Positions 22,261 to 33,872 of a DNA stretch of 64,000 nt are shown piece by piece. Source of the stretch: Gibbula magus (taxonomy: Eukaryota; Mollusca; Gastropoda; Trochida; Trochidae). The stretch lies in contig OW388303.1 in the NCBI GenBank assembly GCA_936450465.1, positions 8,401,021 to 8,465,020 of the forward strand. Reading direction: 5' to 3'. A program made the translations under genes and the position numbers. Within the stretch, counting starts at the first letter, position 1, and the number at the start of each line of letters is the position of its first letter. Under the pieces are notes generated by a model. The model was not told the DNA's origin, searched no databases, and worked only from the letters and a program-made list of their open reading frames with translations.

Positions 22261-23780
22261 TACACATAGAAAAAAGTTGAGCACCCCCTGATATTTGTTG
22301 TCTTTTCGAGAATATTTTAAATAGTTAAACGAGGTTCATTTATGAGAAGAACTACACGTTCGCGGTATGCACGTGCAACATGCTACACTCGAGGATCACA
22401 AAAAGCAGTATGGCCCAACCGCATTTGGTGGTATGTAACGTTGCTTTCAATAGCCATTCAAGCATATCTATTGAACATTGCACGAAGACGATTGTCAATG
22501 GATCTCAGAAATCAAATTATTGGTTTGCACTCTCATGGAATGTCCTTTACGGTGATAGGACGAAATCTTGGCTACCATTACACTGTTGTTGGTCTTTTAG
22601 TCTGGAAGCATGCGCAGACAGGAAGTGCAATGAACCGTCCAAGGTCCGGAAGACCTACTGTCGCTACACCTCGAAAGGACGGGCACTTTCTTCGACATGT
22701 ACGCCGAGAACCCTTCCTGAGAAGTCCTCAGCTGAAACGTCTGTGGTTACCAAATCGAAACATCAGCACCAGAACAGTCAGAAATTGCCTCAAATCGGCA
22801 GGACTAAAGGCAAGAAGAGTAATTAAACGTCCCTTATTGACCATCATAAACTTGCACATTTGGCACAGTGTTTGGACAGACAACACTGGAATCTGAAGAC
22901 CTGGTGGAAAATCCATTGGTCGATTCTTGCTCCATGTAACTGATGGGCCTGCACGTGTTTGAAGACAGAAAAAACAGCTTCTACCCCCAGGAACATCCAG
23001 TCAACTGTTGCGTATGGAGGTGGCTCTGTTATGGTATGGGGATGCCTGTCTCATGACTGAAAGCTGGATTTGGTCACCATCGGGGCCAACTTAATGGGAG
23101 CTCAATACATCCGGGATGTGCTACAGCCGGTCGTTGTTCCTCATTTCGATAAACATGCACTTGCTACACAACCAAAGTATATGGACAACAATGCCCGGCC
23201 TCAACGATCACGTGCCGCTGTCGATTACATGCGAGCCAACGCACTGACAACTTTAACCTGGCTAGCAGTTTGCCAAGATCTGAACCCTCTGGAGCGCGGT
23301 TGGATATTCTAGGGCGGCGACTCCAGGCTCGAAACCCTCAATTACAGAATTTACATGAGTTGGAGGCAGCTCTGCATGCTGAGTGGATGTTACTGACACA
23401 AGAACAGATCTGACGTCTGACTGAAGGCATTAGACCAGCATTGCAGTGTGTCATCCGGGTACGTGGCGGTCCTACCAGATACTGATTCTACTGATTCTAT
23501 TAGTTCTACAAACATTTAGAAGTGACAATACCAATGCGAATGTGTTTTGCTTCACTTGCAGCTACATACTTTTGTGGAAATTGTTTCATGGTAAAAACAG
23601 TACCTGTGTAAACATGACGTCCTCGCTATTAAATAGTGATAACAGCTACATATTGTTGCGTTTCTGTCTGTTCTGTATACAATAATCACAAACTAATTTA
23701 GGGTCATAGCAGAGCGTACTTGTTGCTGACATTCAGCTTTATTAAAATATCAGGGGGTGCTTAACTTTTTTCTTTGTGTA
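22261..23780. mobile_element. Tc1/mariner-like DNA transposon, 1520 bp
   Basis: Terminal inverted repeats of about 36 bp (starting TACACA, sharing GAAAAAAGTT and AGCACCCCCTGATATTT) bound the element. TA dinucleotides at 22259-22260 and 23781-23782 form the target duplication. Length and TA insertion are typical of the superfamily. It interrupts a relic of array exon 2. The two TIRs differ at only a few positions, but the transposase is dead (next entry). Confidence 0.93.
22342..23420 (+). pseudogene. Tc1-like transposase, frameshifted
   Basis: The N-terminal part holds paired helix-turn-helix DNA-binding sequence (LSMDLRNQIIGLHSHGMSF, then a second HTH with SGRPTVATPRKD as the GRPR-like linker). 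After a stop near 22897 the catalytic part continues in other frames: GAQYIRDVLQPVVVPHFD, then DNARPQRSRAAVDYMRAN and DLNPLERGW, which are the second-Asp and DDE-region blocks of Tc1 transposases. LQARNPQLQNLHELEAALHA-like sequence follows in another frame. Several frameshifts and stops make it non-functional. Confidence 0.88.
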
Positions 23781-23782
23781 TA

Positions 23783-23870
23783 GTTAGATGGTAATAAGAA
23801 CATGCTGGCATTGATTTCCTTTACGGAGTCTCTCTGTGATATGGTTTAATTTCAATAAGCACTCACTCAA
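23783..23870 (-). pseudogene. 5' half of exon 2 relic beyond Tc1
   Basis: Minus strand reads RKGNQCQHVLITI, matching GNQCQPVLIYITTF of exon 2 at 34934-35249. On the plus strand 'ctggcattgatttcct' is the shared block. It is contiguous with 22165-22260 once the transposon is removed. Confidence 0.6.
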
Positions 23871-24469
23871 ATGTCGTACCTGATGTCGTAGATACACAAA
23901 GAGGAATAACATCTTTATTATCAATATGTTCTGAAATGTATCATGCCATAAATGTTGATATTCTGAACACGTGTGATAAACCCCCACAGCAAATACATTG
24001 TCTGGTTAAAAAAATAAATGGTGGATTACTTATGCAAGTTCAGAGGTTAATCCGTTTCACGAAGCCCGTGCCATGGTAGTGGCATAAGTACGTGTCTATT
24101 ATCTGGGCTATAATATTGATAAAACAAATATTTCGCAAAGTGAAGACCGTTCTTAGCTGTAGAAGCCCGTATGGTTATGAAATGTAATTGTATTCCAGTT
24201 GATGCAAATGTATTGCGTGCATTGCTTCCTATTAGTATTCTGCATATGCAAACTGCCCAAAAATGGGAATGATATTACTGTGATGAATTGCCATATTGGT
24301 GATGTTATTATCGATTCCACATTGACAGCCCCTTTTTGAAATACTGAGTCAATAAAGCAACAAATGATAATGTGTTAAACATCTGTCCACTTAATTTCAT
24401 TGATAATGGAGTCATACTTGCCACAGACATGCATGAATCATCCACTGACCTCACTTGTTCCCATTCAGC

Positions 24470-24690
24470 AATAATTATAATAATGATAATGCATTCATTT
24501 ATATAGCGCATTAACTTCACAATAAAAATGTGCTCTTTGCTCTGAAAGGGACAGGGCGATATTTTACAGGTAGTATTGTTTAAACAAGTGGGTCTTGAGT
24601 TGAGACTTGAAGGAAGTGAGGCTGACAGAAGATTTTAGATATTCGGGTAGTTCATTCCATTTAGTTGATGCTGAATATTTGTATTGTGTA
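24470..24690 (-). pseudogene. LINE 3' end (ORF2 C terminus plus tail)
   Basis: Minus strand translation WNELPEYLKSSVSLTSFKSQ continues LKTHLFKQYYL and then stops: the terminal block of L2/CR1-like ORF2. After it come a 3' UTR and the tail 'gcgctatataaatgaatgc' with (att/atg)-type simple repeats. 5'-truncated. Confidence 0.75.
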
Positions 24691-25011
24691 AGTTAGGATG
24701 TTCTGTTTGTCAAATATTTACGTCTTTATATCAGATATAAATGATCAGAATCCTGGACAGGATACTTTTCTAAAGTGACTAACGTTCAATGGCGCTTAAC
24801 AATATCACATCAACAACAATAAGATGGTGGAATCCTAAAGTCATAAAGAATGTAAATAACAACAACAACAGGTATTCTTAAGGTAATGGTTCTTTATTCA
24901 TATGTTTGATTTTATATAAGACGTTAATAAAATTCAGGTTCCAGAAATAACAACATAATGCAGAATACATTTTATATACAGAAATAATGAGAACTGGAAG
25001 TCTTGATTTCA

Positions 25012-25790
25012 GTGAATGATTGAATTATATTTGCCAACGACATGCATTAATTATTAATAGACAGCAATCTAAAGCCGCGTTCAGCAGTGCATTGTGTCAT
25101 TCATGATATTCAGCTTGTGAAATATTTACATCATCAAATCAAAGGTTAATTGATCTGGGTGCTGGCCATGATAACTCCCGTTGATGAGATGAAAACATTC
25201 GCTAACGTTCAACAGCACTTTACATTATCAAATCACTAACAGTGACATGCTTACAATGTCATAGACATACGGAAGCCTAACATCATAACGAATCCAGTTA
25301 ACAACATAGGTAGTTCAAAGCAACTATGAATACCTGACCTTAATTGTGTAACTATGTATACTATTCACGATGCAAAATCTCAATTCTCAGCATTCGAATA
25401 GCATGCCAAATGTGCCGATGTGTACATAAATAGTGCCAAACGGTTGTCCAGAAAAGACATGAAGATGATTTGGTTAAATATTTGTTTATCAAGCTTGCAT
25501 AGATTGACCTTCAAAAGCAAGAAAACTGAAATGATGTACCAGCGAACTCTGAACCCAGAAGTCAAGTTATTTGATGGTCAATCTAAAGTCAACAGATCAC
25601 TCCACAGCAATGAGTGCTAGCGTCATGCAGACTGTCCCTCGTGGATGTCGGTCAACCACTTCAGGACAGATAATTGATTTGTGGATGTTCTAATTGTGTG
25701 AGTGTTTGGGGTTTCAACAGTCACATGTCGGATAAGAAGCAGTTTGATTTACTCGATTCCAACGGTAAATCATCATCATGTTTTGTGTAA
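25012..25790 (+). repeat. Duplicated block, copy 2 (partner 16555-17395)
   Basis: Same order of shared blocks as copy 1, shorter by a poly-T-rich insert present only in copy 1. The candidate terminal frame (about 25564-25691) ends at the same TAA. It lies in the old array unit that also holds exon 1 at 27.22 kb. Confidence 0.8.
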
Positions 25791-25799
25791 GATACATAA

Positions 25800-26510
25800 C
25801 AAAATTCAAACTTTTAACACAGATTTCCGCATACTTTGATAATGAAGATGCTAGTTATTGTAGTTAATGTCAAACTTCATTATCCATATGGTTCAATTTA
25901 AACGAGGCACATGTGATAGTTTCGATGTGTGTGCATATGTTCATATTCAGTTTCAACCAACCACTGATTCAGCTTGAGTTCCTATATTTCGTTGTTGAGT
26001 TCCTATATTTCGTTGTCTGTGACCCTATAAAACACTTGTTCGTGACGTTATAGTAGTTGGCCGTTGGAACAGTCTCATTCAATCAGATGGAACGTAACGT
26101 TCGCAATACCTTGCTGCATTTTGTATTTGATTATAGCCCCGTTGAAGTTTTGGTCAGGTGACCTTTTAGTCCAGCCAGTCGGCGATAAGGCTGGAAATCC
26201 ACCTGTGTAACCTTTGATCTTATTTAAATGAGTTTGCCGTGATGTGAGACGTGGGCCGTTCTTTAGCTAATTTACTCAATTCAAATGAAAAAGAATGGGC
26301 AATTAACACATAATTTCACTCAAAAGCTACTTCATGCAAATTACTAGCTCTCGCTCGGGATACAAAATTATCTGTCTTTCCATAAACTCATATGATATAC
26401 ATTGTATTGAGTATCGGGTAATAATAGGTATATAACAGATAGCAATAACACGAATGTTCCTTATACCTAACATGCCTTAACATTCATGGTGATATTGCCA
26501 ATCGAAATTT
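25800..26510. other. Unique intergenic stretch
   Basis: No gene or shared repeat recognised, apart from a small tandem duplication 'gagttcctatatttcgttgt' at 25977-26017. Confidence 0.4.
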
Positions 26511-26519
26511 AAATATGGA

Positions 26520-27550
26520 ACCAACGTACATCAGTACACTCATACACATACATGTACTTCATTAATATTCAAATCTAATTTTAATTAATAAATAATTAGT
26601 TATCAGGGCCATTCTAGTTATTCAATTACTTTCGCAGTCTTATCGAATTATACTCATATCTGACATTTGGATGACAATATAGACTTGGTATGTTGAATCA
26701 TTGAATGGTTTGATGGCAGTGAGCGTAAGCTCGGGTATATAGTGTTTTCTGCATCTCTTCGATTCGTTTCTGAGCCACGCAGGAAGCAGCTGCACATATA
26801 TAAAAAAAATTATATATATATATACGAGTCTGTTCTCACTTGATCACTAAACATGCAATCTTTGGTTAAAGATATAGTGCATACATTGTTAGGCGTACTA
26901 TATGAACTAGTAGTGATTGTGAGATCTCCTCCAGTCGAATGTTAACAAAGGACCTCTTGGTGAGAGTCATGTGCTCTAACAGAGTCAAAGCCATATCCCA
27001 CTAGTCACATCTATTAGGAACATCATAACTTCTACTGACTCTACTTACATATGTTCTGTAAAGTAAACTGAATAATTTGATACAAGAAGAATTCATCTTT
27101 GTCTGTCAGTGCTGGTCCATTACAATAACATATTGTAGCTGCCTATGCCCCAAGTACTGCACATGTTTTACAAACAAATCTCATGTCGTTCTTTGGCAAG
27201 ATAATAGTATTGGTCTCACATGTGTATATCCGATTAGAACGCTGCAATAACACAGAGAGACAACAATCTATTCATCAGTCCACACCCACGTCTCATTCCT
27301 GTATTGACCAATGATTGATCTGATATGAGACAACAATGAAACGAGGCATGGTGACTTTTGTTGACTTTATTAGCAGGAAAACTTCAAGACCGAATACTTC
27401 TACGATATCTAAAATTGGCTATTTCAACATACAATACGTGTATTAGCGATTTCAGTTATCAGAATCTGTGTAACACGTTTAGAATTTTGTTAATACAAAC
27501 TGTTGACTCACATACTCTAAACATTGTTGTTAAAGATACATTAATTACTT
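26520..27550 (+). repeat. Old array unit, right part (copy of 46380-47460)
   Basis: It aligns in order with 46.38-47.46 and 60.13-61.47 kb: 'ctgacatttggatgaca', the 'ggcagtgagcgtaag' block, 'gattgtgagatct', then the exon-1 block with 'caatctattcatcagtccac'. Homology then stops at about 27550. Units A and B continue at that point with 'atttctagctactcta', which here occurs only at 34036. So 27.55-34.03 kb is extra DNA at a unit junction. Confidence 0.75.
27220..27275 (-). pseudogene. Exon-1 copy 4, with in-frame TAA
   Basis: Reads MNRLLSLCVIAAF and then TAA where copies 1 and 2 have TTA (Leu). The 56-nt length and GTGAGA donor are kept. With the exon 2 relics at 23.87-22.17 kb it forms a decayed gene on the minus strand. 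Confidence 0.5.
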
Positions 27551-27637
27551 AGTTATATCAAACCCCATTCGTTATGTGGGATTTGTCACCAGGATTCATA
27601 GGTTTTAAAAGTTTCATTCAATTCCTTCAATGACGGA

Positions 27638-28478
27638 TATAATAATAATACTTTATTTCCCGACAAATGAATTCTTTTTACAACAGTGAGATATCAGCAT
27701 GGTTACACGACATTAAGAGAATACACATTCTAACAACATTAAAAGCACTCATACATCTCAATATAGAACATAACATAACACACACATAACAAAACAAGAT
27801 GAAAATAGTACTACTCAGTGCTTACAAGCCAGTGGAAATACAAATACATTAACTGTGTATATTTTAAAAAGAGGCATTTCGCTCGTTTAAAAGCTTAATA
27901 CTAACAGGTATAAAAGATGTTCGAAACCTTTTGGATTTAAATTTCGGAACGAGGAATCTACGACCAGATGGTAAAAGTCTAAATCAAGGGTGCAAGTCAT
28001 GAAGAGGGTCAGGGTCAGGGTCAGCGACTAGTGCAGCATCGTCAGCGAACTTCACTGTCGAACAGTTCTCTTCTATGCTTCTGCAATCGTTAGTGTACAG
28101 AATAAAACGTACAGGGGAGAGGACACAACCTTGTGAGGCGCCGGTGTTGATACTAGTGACGTCAGAGTACACGTTGTTAACTTTCACATACTGAGTTCTA
28201 TGAGGAAGGAAGCTCGAGGTCCATTTGATGATATTGGTGTTCACGGAGAGGTCGAGGAGTTTCGGAAGGAGAAGGTGCTGCTGAATGGTGTTGAAGGCGG
28301 AAGAGAAGTCGACGAACAAGATTCGAGCGTAGGAGCGTGATATACTCTTTGCAGTAGACTGAGTGTTGCCTTCCGCAACTCCATGACGTGCCTGGTATGC
28401 AAACTGCAGGGGATCCAGCTCTACAAACTCTATGTTTCCATAACCTGAACTCAACTCAAAAGTACAAATGAAACTCAA
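27638..28478 (-). pseudogene. Non-LTR retrotransposon 3' end with RT domain
   Basis: The minus-strand frame 28478-27984 encodes a reverse transcriptase segment: DPLQFAYQARHGV, ILFVDFSSAFNTIQ (palm motif with catalytic Asp), GASQGCVLSPVRFILYTNDC and KFADDAAL (FADD catalytic box). A deletion then removes the thumb, and the C-terminal block KRFRTSFIPVSIKLLNERNA appears in another frame (27.87-27.95 kb). It ends in a 3' UTR and an (aat)n tail at 27638-27648. Both ends of the palm core are intact, but the copy is 5'-truncated and internally deleted. The clade is not certain. Confidence 0.85.
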
Positions 28479-28639
28479 TGGTCAGGAGATAATATATCAT
28501 GAATATGAATTGCTCATACTATCATTATACCTTGAGGTCCCTAAACAGTTGCTTATGACCTATTCGATGCAGTAAGCCAGTGCCCTCATGTTACATGATC
28601 GTTTTACTTACAACTCGTGAACAGAAGAAATTGTAAACG

Positions 28640-29330
28640 CTTCTGAAAATCGAGTCAGTGAACTGATTGTAGAAGTGAAAGCTAAACTAATACACTCTAT
28701 TCATGGAATCAAACTGGACATAAGCGAACTGAAAACCCAAGTGAACAGTGTTGAACATGATGTATCGGTGCATAACTTGGAGTTGAATAAACTACACGCA
28801 GACATGGCTGCCATCAAACAGTCGCACAGCTTTCATTAACGCCAGTGTGTCCTTAAAGACAACCACGATATGAAGACTAATCTCATTTTGTTTATGGTCT
28901 GAAGAAAACTCCAAGTGAAAACGCAAAAACGACCATTAAGGAGTTCTTTATTGACAAATTAAAACGAAGTCACATGTACAATAGTTGAAACACGTCATTT
29001 GCGTTGATATATATTTTCAAATAGTGTTCATCCTCCAATATGTGGAACGCCCGCCAGTATTTTTATACGTGCAGGGTTTCGTGGAAAATCAGTCCCTCAA
29101 ACACATACTGTGGAAAAAGAGCAAAACTATTGAAGGTGAAATTCACTCAGAACTCGCTCACGTGGAACTTTTAAAGAGACAGTCCTATCAGGATAGTTTT
29201 GTGGAGACGAAATTCGGGGGGACATTCCAGTTTATACGTGATGCCTCCGATATTCAAAATGGCGGACCGGATCCCGATAGAACTGTCCCTTTAACAATTC
29301 ACAAAATAAATGAATAAGCGTATACGAATA
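28640..29330 (+). pseudogene. L1/Tx1-like ORF1 fragment
   Basis: Plus strand: a heptad-rich coiled coil (ISELKTQVNSVEHDV, LELNKLHADMAAIKQ) is followed after frameshifts by sequence like the RNA-binding region of L1-type ORF1 (MKTNLI..YGLKKTPSENAKT, EFFIDKLKR). Then a frame with RPPVFLYVQGFVENQSLKH runs to about 29317. ORF1 proteins bind LINE RNA. At least two frameshifts mark it as dead. Confidence 0.55.
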
Positions 29331-29960
29331 CATCTCTTTACATGTAATTCCCTCCAATACTCAGCCGTAGAGGGTTGAAATAGGCACGTGTATATAGGTA
29401 AATAAAACGCAGATAACAGCTAAAGTATTTAATCAGATAATCAGAAAGAAAATGACAGGGAAGAGCCGTCAGCAAGAACGAGTTTCAGTTGTTTTGACGT
29501 CCCCGTCGCTGGTGTGTTCTCGGCAGCAGTTGTCGCTGCTCCAGACGTGGCGTCTGCCGACTCTCTGTCTCCTCTAACGACTGTTTCAGTGGATGACCGC
29601 GTGACCACAGATAATTTAATCCGCTCGGCTTTCCATCTCTGCTGATGTCCTCTGTAATGATACGTATAGCTTCGTATAATCAGTGGTCAGCATGTATAAA
29701 TATAGCATGCTGTATAGGAGTTGCAGTTGATATTTTACGTCGCACTCAATATTATTACCCTCACATACATATAGTGCAGGAGGAAATCCAACATCGGTGA
29801 TAAATAAAGTTTTAATGACCAATCAAAAACATTTACTTGTCTGAAAGAAATAACTTATTTCAAAACCGAGAGGAAACCAATGTACTTTGTACACGTATAT
29901 GTCAAACTTTATAAGATTTCAAGCAATGTAAAAATCAACAATAAAATATATGCATAATTA
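29331..29960. other. Spacer between LINE piece and Crypton pseudogene
   Basis: A GC-richer stretch at 29.48-29.63 kb holds no long frame that I recognise. It could be the far 3' exon or UTR of the Crypton-like pseudogene, which is read on the minus strand. Confidence 0.3.
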
Positions 29961-29961
29961 C

Positions 29962-31822
29962 CTTATAGCTTCGAATAGCCAGCGACCTGTGTCCATTTCG
30001 TTCGGCGATAAGTTGTTCGTCCATTCCGCTGTTGTATAATCTTGTCGCTGCCGTGGCACGCAATGAATGGTTGGTGAAGAATCCGATGAAGCCAGCTTGC
30101 TTGCAGAGATTGGTAACCGTTGATCTCAGTGGATGTTTGCCTACAGCAACATCGGCGTACCAGACTTCATCTTTAGCGTAGTGCAAGGGACGCAAATAAA
30201 ATGCATTACATTTCCCGTCCTTGGGTCTGAAAAATGGACGGAAAAGAATTAAAATGTTGCCTCGAACCGTGATATCAAACATCGATGATAATAATTATAT
30301 ATGCAACATAATCTATAAATATTAAGTACATCGGAAGGTCGCAATGGTATGTGAAAGAATAAACCTTCTGGCGCCTAACATGCAGCTTGGGTTGTATACT
30401 CCCCATGGAGGTGAGCAAGTAACATAATGCAAAGACTGTTGATAGGACGGAAAAGCATACAGAGCAATCTTCATTGTGTGGTTGTTGCGCTATTTAAATT
30501 TATACATTATTAATATATTGCCGATATATTACTAGTATTTAATAACGCTTTCGCCTTATCCAAGCCATTGTTCTATTTGACATGAACATGAACTATTTTA
30601 TCACAAAATAAAATAGCATTCATATCTCACCTGAGGGACATGTATTTCTGGTAGAGTCGAACCAAGCATCTTTGAGGCTGTTTCAAGTTTTCCGACACTC
30701 TGATTATCTTCCGGTCACATTAACGACTGTTTAGACCTCCTCTGTTGGTTGTTGATGTGTCTTCTGTATATACAAGATATTTGGCACCGTCACTACCTTC
30801 GCTGATTTTCAACTGGGAGTTCAGTCCGATTCGCAGGTTCCGATGCTCGTCACCAGCTCTTAGTGCGCAGTTTAATCCAATCAAATAGACCATCGTGTTG
30901 AGTAGTTTTTGAGGTGTGTCCTCCCCCAAAATCCCATTATTCCAAAGAATATCTTCTTGAGCAACTGAAATGACATTGGCCTGTTTTCTGTCAATCCCAG
31001 TACCTGCGCGTGCTAATTGTTTCATTCTTGCATCAAACACATTTGTCAACCCCTTGAAAGAAGGGTTTCTTCAATCAAGAAAGTCAATCTCAACATCGTT
31101 TCTTCGGAGGTACTACTGCAAAGATACAACGAGCTCATACAATGTATTGCCGTGATATTCTTCACCTTTACGATTCCTCACCTCCATCACAAATTTCATC
31201 AGCACTTTGTTCAATTCCATTTCATATTTTTACAATTCGATGATATCAGCATTTCATGTAATTTCCGTGCATTTTCCAACCTTTACCTTTCCGAAACCCA
31301 TGATCTATGAACATTATAAGCCCATTTGCTTTTATTTTCGGTGTTTGTGGATAAGGCCGAATTACAGAGACTTTCAACATCAGAATCTGTCATCGGTTTT
31401 GCAAAACAGCTTTCATTTCCAGTAGGAATTTTGGGAATATCATTAAAGACGGTTTGCGGCTCATAAACAGCAGCTTCCTCTATTTTCTGTGATAACACAA
31501 CCAATTCTGAATCACTACCAGAGAATTCGTTTGTGCTTTCACTTCAAGTAGAACTTTTGGGAATATAACAGATGGTTTGCGACTCATAAACAGCAGCTTC
31601 CTCTATCTTCTGTGATAACACAACCAATTCCGAATCACTACCAGATAAACCGGATGTGTTCAGATCAAAATTAGGTATTACAATGTCACCACCGCTAGAA
31701 TTTAACAAATCTTCAAAATCGGAATGTATTTCAATTTGATACGAACTTTTGAAGCTGCTTTGAGTATGGAACATCTCGTTATCCGAATCCATTTCAGCTG
31801 CGTCATCAGGTACAGTCTGCAC
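29962..31822 (-). pseudogene. Crypton-type tyrosine recombinase-like gene, decayed
   Basis: Minus strand. N-terminal part near 31.8-31.3 kb: an acidic Ser/Asp-rich region, then MTDSDVESLCNSALSTNTEN and KWAYNVHRSW. Middle part (31.2-30.63 kb): KFVMEVRNRKGEEYHGNTLY, stop TAG, YLRRNDVEIDFLD, stop TGA, then a frame with GTGIDRKQANVIS, LLNTMVYLIGLNCALRAGDE (first catalytic Arg region) and, past a TAA, QPQRCLVRLYQKYMSLR. A GT-AG intron (30630-30227) joins AG|A to the last exon (29962-30226): FYLRPL, FTNHSLRATAATRLYNSGMD and ERNGHRSLAIRSYK, which carry the His-x-x-Arg and Gly-His motifs of tyrosine recombinases. The pattern is that of the Crypton-derived (DUF3504-like) domain. Splice sites survive, but three in-frame stops and an upstream frameshift make it a pseudogene. 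Confidence 0.82.
31421..31646 (-). repeat. 124-bp tandem duplication in Crypton-like N-terminal region
   Basis: Two adjacent copies (about 31421-31523 and 31546-31646) both encode VVLSQKIEEAAVYE.QT on the minus strand. They differ at a few bases. The duplication lies inside the acidic N-terminal region and may have contributed to its decay. Confidence 0.8.
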
Positions 31823-32041
31823 TGTTCGGAAGCTGAGTTACAATACACATTTACAAATACATGCATTTACTCGTGTGCTTGTTATCCTCCGCCCTCCAAT
31901 ATTTCTGCACGGACCAAGGAACAATCTCCAATATCTGTGCACGTGCAAAACATTAAATCGTGTATCTCATGTCGGTATAGGAGCCGAGGTTGCATTTCAG
32001 CGAACGTTGGATTATTGGAGACAGACTTTGTTTTAAGTCAG

Positions 32042-32150
32042 ATATGGTTCTCAAGGTCTCCAATATTTGTGGACGTGGGACTCGTTGTCGGCCTAACGGC
32101 CTCAAACGAGTCCCACGTGCAAAAATATTGGAGACTTTGAGGACCATATC
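32042..32150. repeat. 49-bp-arm hairpin with 'ctccaatatttgtgcacg' motif
   Basis: The arms are near-perfect inverted copies centred on ggcctaacggcc: left 'gatatggttctcaaggtctc' through 'gtgggactcgtt', right the inverted copy ending 'gaggaccatatc'. The core motif (ctccaatatt, then a cacg segment) also occurs as direct copies near 31893 and 31927. It lies between the Crypton-like 5' region and the L1-like ORF1 piece. Confidence 0.8.
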
Positions 32151-32159
32151 CTATACTTA

Positions 32160-32563
32160 AAGTTCGACCAGGACAGAGTGGAGAAAATGCTGATAAAAAA
32201 ACCGCGCACAGACTCCCTAAAAGCGAGTATCAGAGGCAGCACAATCCGACAGCCCCGCCGAGTATCATAGCTACTTCCGTGAAGATGACTGACCGGGACG
32301 ACATACTACGGGCACGGAAGATACTACGAGAGCAGACTGAACGGTTCAACATACAGACAGATCTTCCCGCGATGATGAAAAAGCGACGTGCCATCCTCAG
32401 CAGACAAGCGACAGAAATACGCCAGCGAGAAAACTTGTGGACAAAGGTGAGAGTCGTTGGTGTTGAGATCCTACTGAAGACGAAGGAGCCACATTGTTCT
32501 ATCTACGTCAGGCCGACGTTAATGTTTTCAGTTACATTTCATTATGCCAAATATCATATTTAA
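32160..32563 (+). pseudogene. L1/Tx1-like ORF1 C-terminal fragment
   Basis: The frame from 32279 reads MTDRDDILRARKILREQTER, FNIQTDLPAMMKKRRAILSR. This is the 'F.DRD.IL..A.....F.I..DLP....KRR..L' pattern of L1/Tx1 ORF1 RNA-binding C-terminal domains. It ends in non-coding sequence. It may belong with the endonuclease piece at 33.2 kb as one 5' fragment of a LINE. Confidence 0.65.
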
Positions 32564-33206
32564 ATTTTAGTTACCAAGGTATTTTAGTTTCTAAAACACT
32601 GATTTAACATAGGTTTGTACAGGGTGTGTTATGAAACAATCCAATAAGCAGTCCTCATACCACTAGTATATCAGTGAACATGAAAAGCACGTGCAGTCTA
32701 ACACTTGGTTCTGTAGTAGTACTGCACACGTTGAATCATAGCATTCTGTGGATTTACCGTGTGAATTGTGCTATATGGATTTTCATTTGGAATATATGGA
32801 CTCAAACCAGTGAGTATATGTTGAACTTATTGACCACGGACCCGTGAAAAACTGTCTTCTACGTTTTAAACAACGTTGATTTGACAAACTTCTATGTATG
32901 CTGTCAATTTGTATGTATCGTCATACCATAATGGCAGATGTTTAGATGACCTTTCATTTTACATTCGAATAGCCCTGTGGGAGGGTATAAGTGTCACAAC
33001 AATAACTCTTCTGAACAACGATGGAAGTCAATGTGTCCTTTTTTTATGTTTCTTTGTATTTACCTTGTTATGCGGTTTATATTCACTTTCATTTCTCCAA
33101 ATATGTTCTGATGACACAAACCAAAATGGGTCAGCTGTTTCTATATCAACCTACTATGACAATAAGATTTATGCTACTTGCCATTTTAATTAACATGATA
33201 CCATAT

Positions 33207-33872
33207 GGCACATAACTTTGATATCTTCTCTGCAAATTGTCAAAGCCTAAATAATGAAAAAAAGAGAACTGATGTGTTCGAAAATCTGAAAAAAACCGAA
33301 AAGGTAATATTTACTGTATACAGGATACACACTTTACTGAGAATATGAAGGGAAAACAAATAGAATGGGGTTCCTCTGAAGCCCGGTCCAGTCAAGCAAG
33401 AGGTGTAGCTATCTTATTTAGTGATAACTTTGAATTTGAAATTCTTAAGGAAATAACAGATAATGATAACGGCAATATTTTAGACTACATATTAAAACAG
33501 AGAAATAAATCATAAGTGTTACAAATGTTTATGCTCCAAATGTAGATTCACTCGACTTCTACCATGACATAAAGAATTAAATACTGGATCTAGAAACTGA
33601 AACAAACATCATATTATGCGGTGACTTTAATCTAGTTCAAGATCAATCTACAGACACTTTCAACTATTTACATATAGATAACCCTGAATCGAAGGATACT
33701 GTACTCGATATGATAGAAGAACTAAACCTATATGATCCCTGGCGAGAGACAAATTTATATGTAAAACAATACACATGGGCAAAACTAAAATCCTTGAAGC
33801 AGGCACGTTTGGATTTCATTCTCGTTAGTAGAAATAAAGAAAATTATCTAACTTTCATAAACTACAAATATT
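33207..33872 (+). pseudogene. L1/Tx1-like AP endonuclease fragment (ORF2 5' part)
   Basis: Across frameshifts the plus strand gives IFSANCQSLNNEKKRTDVFE, then IQDTHFTENMKGKQIEW, ARGVAILFS, VTNVYAPN, NIILCGDFNLVQD (Asp/Asn catalytic block of APE-type endonucleases) and QARLDFILVS. These blocks appear in the order of a LINE ORF2 N-terminal endonuclease that nicks target DNA. The RT domain is absent and several frameshifts are present. Confidence 0.75.

Noticed and set aside
32894..33193. 99-codon plus ORF
   Set aside because: Low-complexity hydrophobic chance frame just 5' of the LINE endonuclease; no motif and no conserved partner.
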